This document shows, one piece after another, positions 28,545-36,762 of a stretch of DNA of 64,000 nt. The stretch is from Hyphomonas sp. Its GTDB lineage: Bacteria > Pseudomonadota > Alphaproteobacteria > Caulobacterales > Hyphomonadaceae. How positions within the stretch are numbered: the first letter of the stretch is position 1; each line of letters starts with the position of its first letter. The notes below the pieces were generated by a model. That model was not told where the DNA came from. It saw only the letters and a list, made by a program, of their open reading frames with translations, and ran no database searches. The position numbers and the translations under genes are program-made. The stretch spans positions 1 through 64,000 of the forward strand of contig VMTE01000018.1 of the NCBI GenBank assembly GCA_013791775.1, written 5' to 3'.

Positions 28545-30046
28545 AACCGCTTGGATTGAACGAGTTGAGGGCGCGCCAGTTGGGCCTTCTGACGCATGAC
28601 GAAGCGGTTGCCTTCATCCGGTCGGATAGTGATGTCAGCAAGTCCGAAGGCTTGAGCCCGCATGGCCGGATCAAACTTCAGTGCAATGGCGCAACAGTGT
28701 ATGCGAGCCTGTACCAAGTGACCTCTGACCTTATCGATCATAACGAAATCGGCCTGTCCGAGTATGCGTGGACAAAGCTTGGATTGACCGGCCCACAGCC
28801 TGTCACTGTCTCATCGGCCCCACCCTTGCAGTCCATGACCCATGTTCGCGCCAAGATGTTCGGTGAGGCGCTCAGCACGGAACCGGCAGCGGAGATTGTT
28901 CGGGATATCGTGGCTGGACGATTCTCCGACATTCAGCTGTCGTCATTTGTAGCAGCCTGTGCATCACCCGTCCTCACGGCAGCCGAGACGATTGCCATGA
29001 CAAAGGCCATGGTCGAGACCGGCAAGCGGCTCGTTTGGCCGGCCGGGAAAATCTATGACAAACACTGTATCGGCGGCCTGCCCGGCAACCGCACGACGCC
29101 GATCGTCGTGGCGATCGTGACCTGCTTCGGCCTGACGATGCCGAAGACGTCGTCCAGGGCGATCACGTCTCCAGCGGGTACAGCCGATACGATGGAAACG
29201 CTGACAAATGTTGCGATGGATATGGCGGCAATGCGGCGGGTTGTCGAAACAACAGGGGGCTGCTTCGTCTGGGGGGACAGCGTCGGTTTCAGTCCGGCGG
29301 ATACATCGGTCATCCGCATTGAGCGAGCGCTCAATCTGGACGTGGACGGGCTGCTGGTGGCTTCAGTCTTGTCCAAAAAGATTGCGGCAGGCGCAACGCA
29401 CGTCGTGATAGACATGCCGGTAGGTCCGACCGCCAAGATGCGCAATCTCGCATCTGCGGCCCACTTGTCGGACCTATTCCGGCAAGTCGCAGGTGCTTTC
29501 GATCTTGAAGTCCGAACAATCATAACCGATGGACGTCAGCCGGTGGGCCGAGGTATCGGTCCCGCGCTTGAGGCCGAGGATATTCTCTCCGTTCTGGACA
29601 CCCAACCGCATGAGCTTTCTGACCTTGCGGAGAAGTCATGCGTGCTTGCCGGCGCCCTCTTGGAGATGGCCGGCATTTGCGCCGAAGGGGCAGGCGCCGA
29701 CCTTGCCGGCACCGCACTCCGAGACGGCCGGGCCCGAAGGAAGTTTGAGGAAATCTGCACCGCGCAAGGCGGGTTCAAGACGCCCCCTGTCGCCCAGTTC
29801 AGCCGCCCCATCCGTGCGGTAAGATCCGGGCGGGTAATATCCATGAACAATCGCATGATCGCGCGGGTCGCAAAACTGGCCGGCGCGCCGGATGATGCTT
29901 CGGCGGGAGTACGTCTGGCGGTTCGGCTGGGCGACAGGGTCAAGCAGGGAGATACCCTGTTTACACTTGTATCGGGAACTCGCGGCAAGATTGCGTATGC
30001 GATGAACTATGTGGCCGAAAGCCCTTTCATCGTCGAGATAAGCTGA
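28541..30046 (+). CDS. AMP phosphorylase / long-form thymidine phosphorylase family
   Basis: 501 residues, longer than E. coli DeoA (440) and equal to the archaeal AMP phosphorylase type, with the extra N-terminal domain (residues 1-80). The core carries KIYDKHCIGGLPGNRTTPIV and SSRAITSPAGTADTME, the phosphate- and nucleotide-binding segments of that group. Archaeal members convert NMP plus phosphate to base plus ribose 1,5-bisphosphate; most bacterial copies are annotated only as putative thymidine phosphorylase. It overlaps both neighbours (ATGA upstream, TGATG downstream), so the nuclease, phosphorylase and PRPP-synthetase paralogue are made together. Confidence 0.82.
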   Translation: MKPLGLNELRARQLGLLTHDEAVAFIRSDSDVSKSEGLSPHGRIKLQCNGATVYASLYQVTSDLIDHNEIGLSEYAWTKLGLTGPQPVTVSSAPPLQSMTHVRAKMFGEALSTEPAAEIVRDIVAGRFSDIQLSSFVAACASPVLTAAETIAMTKAMVETGKRLVWPAGKIYDKHCIGGLPGNRTTPIVVAIVTCFGLTMPKTSSRAITSPAGTADTMETLTNVAMDMAAMRRVVETTGGCFVWGDSVGFSPADTSVIRIERALNLDVDGLLVASVLSKKIAAGATHVVIDMPVGPTAKMRNLASAAHLSDLFRQVAGAFDLEVRTIITDGRQPVGRGIGPALEAEDILSVLDTQPHELSDLAEKSCVLAGALLEMAGICAEGAGADLAGTALRDGRARRKFEEICTAQGGFKTPPVAQFSRPIRAVRSGRVISMNNRMIARVAKLAGAPDDASAGVRLAVRLGDRVKQGDTLFTLVSGTRGKIAYAMNYVAESPFIVEIS

Positions 30047-30939
30047 TGAAACCTGATGTGTTCTTCGTGACGCCGGGCGCCGAACACCTGGCGCCGGCAT
30101 TTTCGGCGGCGGGGCTGATTGAAGGCGCCGGCGTGTTTCGCAAGTTCCCAGACGGGGAATCTTATGTTCGCCTACTGGACGATGTATCCGGTCGGCGTGT
30201 GGTGCTCGTCAGCTCCCTGAATGATCCTGATCAACGGCTGATGAGTGTGCTGCTTGCGGCAGGCGCAGCGCGCGCCAATGGCGCGCGGGAGATCGGATTG
30301 GCGATCCCCTACCTTCCTTACATGCGCCAGGATATTGCCTTTCATGCAGGCGAGCCGGTGAGTTCAGTCCATTTTGCAGAGATACTTGGCCAGTTTGCCG
30401 ACTGGATCGTGACTGTCGATCCGCATCTTCACAGGTTCAGCTCTCTCGGCGAGGTGTTCGGTTCTATACCGGCTCGACCGGTGACAGCAGTTCCTGCAAT
30501 TGCGGACTGGATAAAGTCGCAGTACATCCGTCCGCTGATCATCGGTCCGGATTCTGAAAGCGGACAGTGGGTGCATGCCATCTCGGAAATTACGGGAGCC
30601 CCTGCGCTGGTCCTGACGAAGACGCGCACAGGCGACAGATCTGTCCGGATCGACATGCCGGAGATCGGGCGTTTCGGTGCCTGTCAGCCGGTCATTGTCG
30701 ACGACATCGTTTCGACGGGCACCACAATGGTGAGGCTGGTTTCAGACCTCCTGGACAAAGGATTTAAACCGCCGGTCTGCTGCTGCGTGCATGCCCTGTT
30801 TGTCGAAGGTGCGCACGCGCAGCTGCTGGAGGCGGGCGCCCTGCAGATTATCAGCTGTGACACAGTCCCACACCCGTCGAATAGGATCGCCATCGGAAAG
30901 TTGCTTGCCGAAGGTGTGCTGACCTGCCTTGGCCGTTAG
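30046..30939 (+). CDS. Ribose-phosphate pyrophosphokinase paralogue
   Basis: 297 residues, slightly shorter than housekeeping Prs (about 310-315). Conserved: FPDGESYVR, IPYLPYMRQD, the ribose/ATP-site DPHLHR, the catalytic-loop KTR in LVLTKTRTGDRS, and the PRPP motif VIVDDIVSTGTTM. The family makes PRPP from ribose 5-phosphate and ATP. In this operon it could work in reverse, or on ribose 1,5-bisphosphate, to feed pentose phosphate to the phosphoketolase; that is inference. Because it is embedded in a catabolic operon, it is probably a second copy rather than the housekeeping prs. Confidence 0.82.
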   Translation: MKPDVFFVTPGAEHLAPAFSAAGLIEGAGVFRKFPDGESYVRLLDDVSGRRVVLVSSLNDPDQRLMSVLLAAGAARANGAREIGLAIPYLPYMRQDIAFHAGEPVSSVHFAEILGQFADWIVTVDPHLHRFSSLGEVFGSIPARPVTAVPAIADWIKSQYIRPLIIGPDSESGQWVHAISEITGAPALVLTKTRTGDRSVRIDMPEIGRFGACQPVIVDDIVSTGTTMVRLVSDLLDKGFKPPVCCCVHALFVEGAHAQLLEAGALQIISCDTVPHPSNRIAIGKLLAEGVLTCLGR

Positions 30940-30989
30940 GGTTTTCTGGGCCGAAATTGCCAGAATACCGGCGCCGGCACACAGCACAT

Positions 30990-32174
30990 TCAAAGAAGGG
31001 CGAGGCAGTCTCGTGCGATCTCGCTTTCTTCATCTGCGGGCAGAACAAATACACTTACCGGTGAACCAGGAGGGGAGAGCAGGGTGGCACCTTGCCGGTT
31101 CGCATCTGTGTCGATGCGTATACCGGCCCATTCAAGCCCCGCCGCGATCCCGGCACGCGCGCGCCAGGAGTGCTCCCCGACACCACCGGTGAAAACCAGC
31201 GCATCAATGCCGCCGAGCGCGGAGATATGCGATCCGCATTCTCTGACGGTCCTGTAGATGAAGAGTTCAATAGCTTCCTCCGCCTCTGCGGTACCCGCAG
31301 CTTCGAGCTGTCGCAGGTCACCCGAAATCCCGGATACGCCCAGAAGCCCGGATTGCTTGCGCAGCATCTGCGAGACGTCGTCTACGCTCATGTGCCGCTC
31401 GCTCATAAGGTAGAGTAGCAAACCGGGGTCGATATCCCCGCACCGGGTGGCCATCGGAATACCGCTGAGGGCGGAAAACCCCATGCTGGCCGCAATGCTC
31501 CGGCCATTCAGGATGGCGCAGAGGCTTGATCCGCTGCCCAGGTGCAGTGCGAGTGTCCGCTGCTGCCGGTGTGCCGGGAAATGTTCCGGAAGGTGGCGCG
31601 CAATGTGTGCATAGGAAAGTCCGTGATATCCATAGCGCAGGATTCCGCTGTCCATCATCGCCCGTGGCAGAGCGTACATTTGGGCGATCCGGGGCTGGGT
31701 GCGGTGAAAGGCCGTGTCAAAGGACAGGGTTTGCGGCAGGTCCGGCCGTGCCGCGTTCACCGCTCGGATGGCAGCAAGGTTGTGGGGCTGATGATCAGGC
31801 GCCAGGGGGCACAAGGTCTCGAGTTCCGCGATGAGCTCAGGCGTCGCAGTCCGGCTTGCATGATTATGCCTGCCGCCCTGGACGACCCTGTGTCCGACCG
31901 CCACGAGAGGCTGATCCAAGGCTGCCTCCATGGCCATGACCAATTGCGGGGCAAGGACGGATAGTCGGAGATCCGAGATATCGGCGCCAGCCAGAAAGGC
32001 TCTTGCCCGGTCGCCGCTTCCGGCCGTCGCTGTAAGTTTGGGCGTGTCCGGCAGTCCGGCAAGTTCAGCGCGCAGCAGACGGGGGCCAAGCCCGCCAGAT
32101 TGTGCCGACCCATAAGCAGCCAGCTTGATGCTCGATGAGCCGACATTGAAGGTCGCGACGATCCGCCCCGTCAT
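30990..32174 (-). CDS. ackA: Acetate kinase
   Basis: 394 residues. It transfers phosphate between acetyl phosphate and ADP to give acetate and ATP. Motifs: FNVGSSSIKL at the N-terminus, GHRVVQGG, SFDTAFHRT, YGYHGLSYAHIA, LHLGSGSSLCAI and FTGGVGEHS. All are close to canonical. Its ATG overlaps the stop of the upstream phosphotransacylase gene (ATGA), so the two are co-translated. The pair converges on the operon that ends with the PRPP-synthetase paralogue, leaving only 50 bases between. Confidence 0.95.
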   Translation of the reverse strand: MTGRIVATFNVGSSSIKLAAYGSAQSGGLGPRLLRAELAGLPDTPKLTATAGSGDRARAFLAGADISDLRLSVLAPQLVMAMEAALDQPLVAVGHRVVQGGRHNHASRTATPELIAELETLCPLAPDHQPHNLAAIRAVNAARPDLPQTLSFDTAFHRTQPRIAQMYALPRAMMDSGILRYGYHGLSYAHIARHLPEHFPAHRQQRTLALHLGSGSSLCAILNGRSIAASMGFSALSGIPMATRCGDIDPGLLLYLMSERHMSVDDVSQMLRKQSGLLGVSGISGDLRQLEAAGTAEAEEAIELFIYRTVRECGSHISALGGIDALVFTGGVGEHSWRARAGIAAGLEWAGIRIDTDANRQGATLLSPPGSPVSVFVLPADEESEIARDCLALL

Positions 32175-33103
32175 TCTGGCCGGTTCTGCCAGACCAGGTA
32201 GGCAGCCGCCAGCGCTGCTGATGCCGCCCGCTCGGCGGGGCTGTCGGCACGGCTTGTGAGGACGATTGGAACCTTGGCACCGAGTACGATGCCTGCCGCT
32301 TCGGCGCCGGCGAGATAGTCGAGCTGTTTGGCAAGCATGTTGCCGGCCTCGATTCCCGGAACGATGAGGATATCTGCGGCCCCTGCCACGGGTGAATACA
32401 GGCCTTTGGCGAGAACGGCTTCAGGCGACATCGCAAGGTCGAAGGCAAGCGGCCCGTCCAGGATTCCGCCCCTGATCTGGCCGCGGTCAGCCATCTTGCA
32501 AAGCGCAGCTGCGTCGATTGTTGATAGAATAGCCGGATCGACGAGTTCGGTTGCCGACAGGATCGCGGTCAGCGGTGTGTCGATACCCAGAGCGATGGCC
32601 AGATCAATTGCGTTCTGGGTGATCCAGCGTTTCGTCGGCAGGTCAGGCGCAATGTTGATGGCGCCATCCGAAATCAGGATCCATTTCGACCAGGCGGGCG
32701 TTTCCATCACGAACACATGGCTCATGCGTCGCTGGGTGCGCAGTCCGCCCTCACGCCGGACGCAGGCCGCCATAAGCTCGCCGGTTGCGATATGCCCCTT
32801 CATGATGATCGATGCGTTGCCCTCTGCCGCCAGCCGGACAGCTTCGTCAGCGGCTGCATGACTGTGCGGCACGTCCACAAGTTCCAATCCCGAGACGTCG
32901 AGCGCGGCGACTTCGGCCGCCGCCATGATCTTGTTCCGGTTTCCAATAAGTATGGGATCTATTAGGCCGAGCCTTTGCGCCTCAAGCGCACCGGACAGGG
33001 AGAGCGCATCGACAGGATGGACCACGGCGCATCTGTGTGCAGGTCGCCCCACGCGGTCCAGCAGGCGGGCAAAAGGTTTACGCGCAGTTTCTTCTTCAGC
33101 CAC
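32171..33103 (-). CDS. pta: Phosphate acetyl/butyryl transferase
   Basis: 310 residues from a GTG start. It exchanges acyl groups between CoA and phosphate, connecting acetyl phosphate to acetyl-CoA. It is the short single-domain form: GNRNKIMAAAE, MKGHIATGELM, RRMSHVFVMETP, ISDGAINIAPDL, DGPLAFDLAMSPEA and a C-terminal VPIVLTSRADSP are PTA/PTB family blocks. Phosphate butyryltransferase cannot be excluded by sequence alone, but the partner is acetate kinase, not butyrate kinase. Translationally coupled to ackA. Confidence 0.88.
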   Translation of the reverse strand: MAEEETARKPFARLLDRVGRPAHRCAVVHPVDALSLSGALEAQRLGLIDPILIGNRNKIMAAAEVAALDVSGLELVDVPHSHAAADEAVRLAAEGNASIIMKGHIATGELMAACVRREGGLRTQRRMSHVFVMETPAWSKWILISDGAINIAPDLPTKRWITQNAIDLAIALGIDTPLTAILSATELVDPAILSTIDAAALCKMADRGQIRGGILDGPLAFDLAMSPEAVLAKGLYSPVAGAADILIVPGIEAGNMLAKQLDYLAGAEAAGIVLGAKVPIVLTSRADSPAERAASAALAAAYLVWQNRPE

Positions 33104-33224
33104 CTGCTTGGTCCTTGCTGTTCAGTCTGCCGCCAACAGTCGCTGCTCAACCGTCTTAAGTTGTGCACGCTCGCCGACACCTTCAGGCTCAAGGGTGTTG
33201 CCCAGCAAGGTTCATTCCCTCGAT

Positions 33225-33407
33225 TCATTCAGCGCCGGTCAGAAACTGCTTTTTGACAGACAGCATCCGAGTCGTCCGACGCGCATCATCTTTGATGACG
33301 CTCAGATCATCAAGCAGGGTTTCAAGAATATCCACGGCGCCTCGAATATCGAGGAAGCGCTTCAACTTCAGGCGTGGGCCGATGCGTCGGTCGAACGCCG
33401 GTGCTAG
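33225..33407 (+). pseudogene. Possible C-terminal remnant of an unidentified protein
   Basis: One plus-strand frame reads RPTRIIFDDAQIIKQGF and then ASNIEEALQLQAWADASVE before TAG 33405-33407. Third positions are strongly G/C, as in real genes here, yet the frame lacks an ATG, GTG or TTG start nearby and degenerates upstream. It sits in the pta promoter region, and its stop codon overlaps the stop of the convergent DsbA-like gene. It may be the tail of a gene deleted when the upstream cluster inserted. I do not recognise the family. Confidence 0.35.
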
Positions 33408-34153
33408 CTTTTCAGCGCGGCGTCGATGGCGGCTTCGACAGCCGGGACGTTTGCGCCTTCGATATGCTGGTCACCGATGAAGAAGCCCGGCGTTCCGCCG
33501 ACATCGAGCAGCTTGCCGAGCTCTTTCATGTCGGCGAGTTGCTTCTGCACGGCGGAGGATTTCATGTCGGCCCGCATCTTGGCGACGTTGATGCCCACCG
33601 CGCCGGCGAGTTCATCGATCTTCTTCTCGGTGAGGTCGTCGTTGCTCTTGAGCGCCATCAGCGCCATGTGCAGATCGACATATTTGCCCTGTTTTCCGGC
33701 GGCGAGGGTTGCCAGCGCCGCGTTCTCGCTGATGCCGCCGAAGATCGGCAGTTCCTTGTAAACCACGCGCACCTGACCGTCATACGCTTCCGGAAGTTCG
33801 CGCACCCAGTCGGCCGAGCGTTTGCAGAAGCCGCAGCGATAATCGAAGAATTCCACAATCGTGACCTTAGCATCAGCCGGGCCGATCGAGTAATCCGAGG
33901 CGTGGGCGTAGAGCTTCTGGGCATTGGCCTTGATGGCCGCCTGGGCCGCAGCCGCCTTGGCGGCTTTCTCCCGGTCGCCGAGCGCAATCAGGGCTTCCTC
34001 GACGACTTCAGGATGTTCCACGATATAGTCGTGGATGATCTTTTCGAGCTCGGCCTTGCTTGCTGTGCCCGCTTCAGGCTGGGCGCAGGCGGGCAGGAGG
34101 GCGATCGCCGTGAGGGCCAGGGCGAGGAGTGGTTTCTTGAGGATGGGCGTCAT
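33404..34153 (-). CDS. DsbA/ScsC-family thioredoxin-fold lipoprotein
   Basis: 249 residues. The N-terminus has a lipobox-like LLPAC (Cys 23), so a periplasmic lipoprotein is likely. A helical segment with VEHPEVVEEALIALGDREKA precedes a DsbA thioredoxin domain whose active site is CGFC in FFDYRCGFCKRS. The cis-proline loop is GGTPGFFIGD. The N-terminal helical extension and CGFC site recall ScsC/BdbD-like oxidases or isomerases. It would form or shuffle disulfides in secreted proteins. It lies 78 bases downstream of the M48 protease gene and is probably co-transcribed with it. Confidence 0.87.
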   Translation of the reverse strand: MTPILKKPLLALALTAIALLPACAQPEAGTASKAELEKIIHDYIVEHPEVVEEALIALGDREKAAKAAAAQAAIKANAQKLYAHASDYSIGPADAKVTIVEFFDYRCGFCKRSADWVRELPEAYDGQVRVVYKELPIFGGISENAALATLAAGKQGKYVDLHMALMALKSNDDLTEKKIDELAGAVGINVAKMRADMKSSAVQKQLADMKELGKLLDVGGTPGFFIGDQHIEGANVPAVEAAIDAALKS

Positions 34154-34231
34154 GCGGCGTCGGTCCTGTGGATGGAAGAGGGCGGACTATAGGCAAGCCC
34201 GCGTGCGCGTCCACCCATGCTCACACAAGCG

Positions 34232-35668
34232 TTACCGCCGGTCTGCAGCCGAGAAATCCCCGAACGGCATTTCGCGGCCCGAAATTTCAAGCGAGAGGCG
34301 AGAAGCCCGGCCGTAACGCTCGTAAAAGACGCGGTTGTCCGGGTTGTTCGGATCCGTGATCAGCAAGATGTCGTCGGCGCGGCGATAGGTCGTCGTGCCC
34401 TTCTCGAGCGACTGGACGGCGCGCCGGGCAAACGAGTTGGCGCGGACAATGTCGCCCACCCAATATGCGGACTCGGCGGTCGCGAGCTGCGCTTCGGCGC
34501 GGCGATCCTGGTGTTCCAGCGTGATGGCGAGCTGGGCCCAGGCGAACGCGTTGTCAGGTTCTGCAACCAGCGCGTCACGCAGCGCCGTTTCAGCGGTCAC
34601 GGTGTCGCCTTCAGCGTCCCTGGCGTTCAGCGAGCGGGCGTAGTTGATCAGGAACAGCGGCTGGCCGGGAACAAGTTCGAGCGAGCGCTTGTGCGGCTCG
34701 ACCGAGTCCGCTGCGCGGCCGCTTTCGAACAGGATCTGGCCTTTGAGCTCATTGAAGTACGGATTGTCCGGTTCGTCCGTCAGCAACGACTCGACCTCGT
34801 TGAGAGCGATCTGGATGTCCGAAGCGCGGAAGGCAGAAATCGCCCGGGCGTAGCGGGCCGCTTCACTTGTGTCTGTAGCGGGATATTCGCGGCGCACCTT
34901 CAGCGGCGTGTCGAGAAAACCGATCAGCTTGGCGCGCATCATGTCGAACTGGTGCTGCGTCGTGTCCGTCGGTGCGACGTCCATGAGGCCGGTTGCCTCA
35001 GCCAGACCGCGAACGGTGCGGATTCGTTCGGAGGCCAGCGGGTGCGAGCGGAAATAGGGATACCGGCGCGCGTCCGAGAGCACTTCCTGATAGCGGAAAT
35101 TCTCGAAGAACTCGACGAGACCAGCAGGCGATTCGCCCAGCGCGGAGAGATACTTGACGGCCGCCGCGTCGGCCGAGGATTCTTCGGCGCGCGTGTGCAC
35201 GTAGAAGTTCAGAGCGGCGAACTGGCTCGAGCTGCCGATCAGTGCGGCGCCGGCGCCCGGCTCACCGGCCGCGATGGCGAGGATGCCAAGGCCGATCGAA
35301 ACGAGCGCGGGGCGCATTGCAACCGACGCGGCACGCAGGCGTGCGACGGTATGGCCGCAAGCAATGTGGCAAATCTCGTGACCGATCACCCCCTTGATCT
35401 GGCCGGGGCTTTCGGCGGCGGTGAGCAGGCCGGTGTGGAGGTGAATGCGTTGGCCATTGGCGACATAGGCATTGAGAGACGAATCATTGAGCACAATGAT
35501 CTGGACATCCTTCGGAACAAGGCCGGCCACCGAGAGGATCGGGTCTGTCCATTCGCGCAGTGTCTCTTCGATTTCGGCGTCGCGGATGACACTTTGCGCC
35601 GATGCCCCAAGTGCCAACATGGCCGTGAAGGCAACCGCCGCGACGGCTCGAAACAGGTTTGCGGCCAT
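34232..35668 (-). CDS. M48-family metalloprotease with TPR domain (BepA-like)
   Basis: 478 residues with a signal peptide ending ASA-QS. The zinc motif is HEICH in GVIGHEICHIACGH, with a downstream Glu in EESSADAAAVKYL. Residues about 270-470 are TPR-like (for example VESLLTDEPDNPYFNELKGQ). BepA/YfgC-type enzymes maintain outer-membrane protein assembly in the periplasm. HEICH instead of the common HEIAH or HELGH is a minor variation. The DsbA-like lipoprotein downstream fits a joint role in envelope protein quality control. Confidence 0.88.
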   Translation of the reverse strand: MAANLFRAVAAVAFTAMLALGASAQSVIRDAEIEETLREWTDPILSVAGLVPKDVQIIVLNDSSLNAYVANGQRIHLHTGLLTAAESPGQIKGVIGHEICHIACGHTVARLRAASVAMRPALVSIGLGILAIAAGEPGAGAALIGSSSQFAALNFYVHTRAEESSADAAAVKYLSALGESPAGLVEFFENFRYQEVLSDARRYPYFRSHPLASERIRTVRGLAEATGLMDVAPTDTTQHQFDMMRAKLIGFLDTPLKVRREYPATDTSEAARYARAISAFRASDIQIALNEVESLLTDEPDNPYFNELKGQILFESGRAADSVEPHKRSLELVPGQPLFLINYARSLNARDAEGDTVTAETALRDALVAEPDNAFAWAQLAITLEHQDRRAEAQLATAESAYWVGDIVRANSFARRAVQSLEKGTTTYRRADDILLITDPNNPDNRVFYERYGRASRLSLEISGREMPFGDFSAADRR

Positions 35669-35751
35669 GCAGGAAATCTCCAGTCCAAGTTCGCAAGTCT
35701 AAAGCCGAAAGCCGGCAAAAGCGAGGCTTCGGGGCGCCCGTTACTGAAATG

Positions 35752-36762
35752 TCAGGTCCCGCCTGACGCGAATGTGAACGTCAGGATGGGGTCAAGGCTG
35801 ATGCCGGTTTCGTCGCCCACTTGCGGTGCGAGGCTGTGCAGCGCGAGCGATTGCAGGCGCAGACCGGCGCCTTCGAGCGTCAGGCGCACCATGGGGCCGG
35901 CGAGGCGACGGTGGGTGACCTTCAGGCGCACGGAAGACGCGGGATCGATCAGAACGCCTTCCGGACGTACGGCGAGCCCGGCGCCGCCCTTCGCGGCGAG
36001 GTGTCGCCAGGCGTCCGGCAATGCGGCAGCCGGGATTTCATTCACCGGTCCGAGTGATCTGGCGACCGGAAGGCTCACCGGCCGGCGATACACCTCGTCC
36101 GGACTGCCGCACTGCAGCAAGCGGCCGTGGCGCAGGATGGCGATGTTATCGGCATGCGCGAGCGCTTCGGCGGGGTCATGCGTCACCATCAGGGCCGGGA
36201 TGCCGGCCGCCCGCACAGCAGTAAGCGCCGCCTCGCGCACGGACTCGCTCAGCATCGGGTCGAGACCGGAGAAGGGTTCATCCATCAGGATTGCATCCGG
36301 CTCCGGCGCCAGGGCGCGGGCAATGGCGACGCGTTGTTGCTCGCCGCCGGACAGTTCGTGGGGATAGGCGCCGGCGCGATCCTCGAGACCCAGCAATCCG
36401 GTCCAGTGGCGGACACGCGCCTCGGCATCGTTCCGGGGGAGATGTCTCAGGCCGAAGGCGACATTGCGTGCGGCGGTCAGATGCGGGAACAGGGCGAAGT
36501 CCTGGAAGATCAGGCCGATGCGGCGTTGTTCGGCGGGAACGGTTCGTCCGGGAGCGGAGAGTATGCGGTCTCCGAGCCGGATCTCGCCGCCATCAACGGG
36601 CTCGAGGCCGGCGAGCAGGCGAAGCAAGGTAGACTTGCCTGCGCCGGATCCTCCGAGCAGGGCCGTGATGACGCCGGGTTCGAGCGTGAGCGACACGTCA
36701 TCGACCACGGCGCGGGCGCCGTAGCGGCGCGTGACGCCCCGCGCTTCAAGGCGGTGTTTCAT
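35752..36762 (-). CDS. fbpC: Fe(III) ABC transporter ATP-binding protein
   Basis: 336 residues. The ABC domain has GGSGAGKSTLLR (Walker A), [14 protein letters not shown] and ILMDEPFSGLD; a C-terminal regulatory (TOBE-like) domain spans about 240-330. This is the third gene of a ferric-iron importer, overlapping the permease gene (ATGA). The symbol follows the FbpABC naming, supported by the two partner genes; putrescine or thiamine relatives are less likely given the substrate-binding protein type. Confidence 0.85.
   Translation of the reverse strand: MKHRLEARGVTRRYGARAVVDDVSLTLEPGVITALLGGSGAGKSTLLRLLAGLEPVDGGEIRLGDRILSAPGRTVPAEQRRIGLIFQDFALFPHLTAARNVAFGLRHLPRNDAEARVRHWTGLLGLEDRAGAYPHELSGGEQQRVAIARALAPEPDAILMDEPFSGLDPMLSESVREAALTAVRAAGIPALMVTHDPAEALAHADNIAILRHGRLLQCGSPDEVYRRPVSLPVARSLGPVNEIPAAALPDAWRHLAAKGGAGLAVRPEGVLIDPASSVRLKVTHRRLAGPMVRLTLEGAGLRLQSLALHSLAPQVGDETGISLDPILTFTFASGGT

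Noticed and set aside
33285-33320. TTGATG ... CATCAA dyad as an FNR/FixK site for pta-ackA
   Set aside because: The spacer is about 10 bases instead of 4, and it falls inside the codon-biased remnant, so it does not fit the known consensus.
34217-36367. 716-codon open frame on the plus strand
   Set aside because: It runs antisense through the M48 protease and fbpC genes, which have clear motifs; the translation is Arg/Gly-rich low-complexity with no family features. Long antisense frames are common at this GC content.
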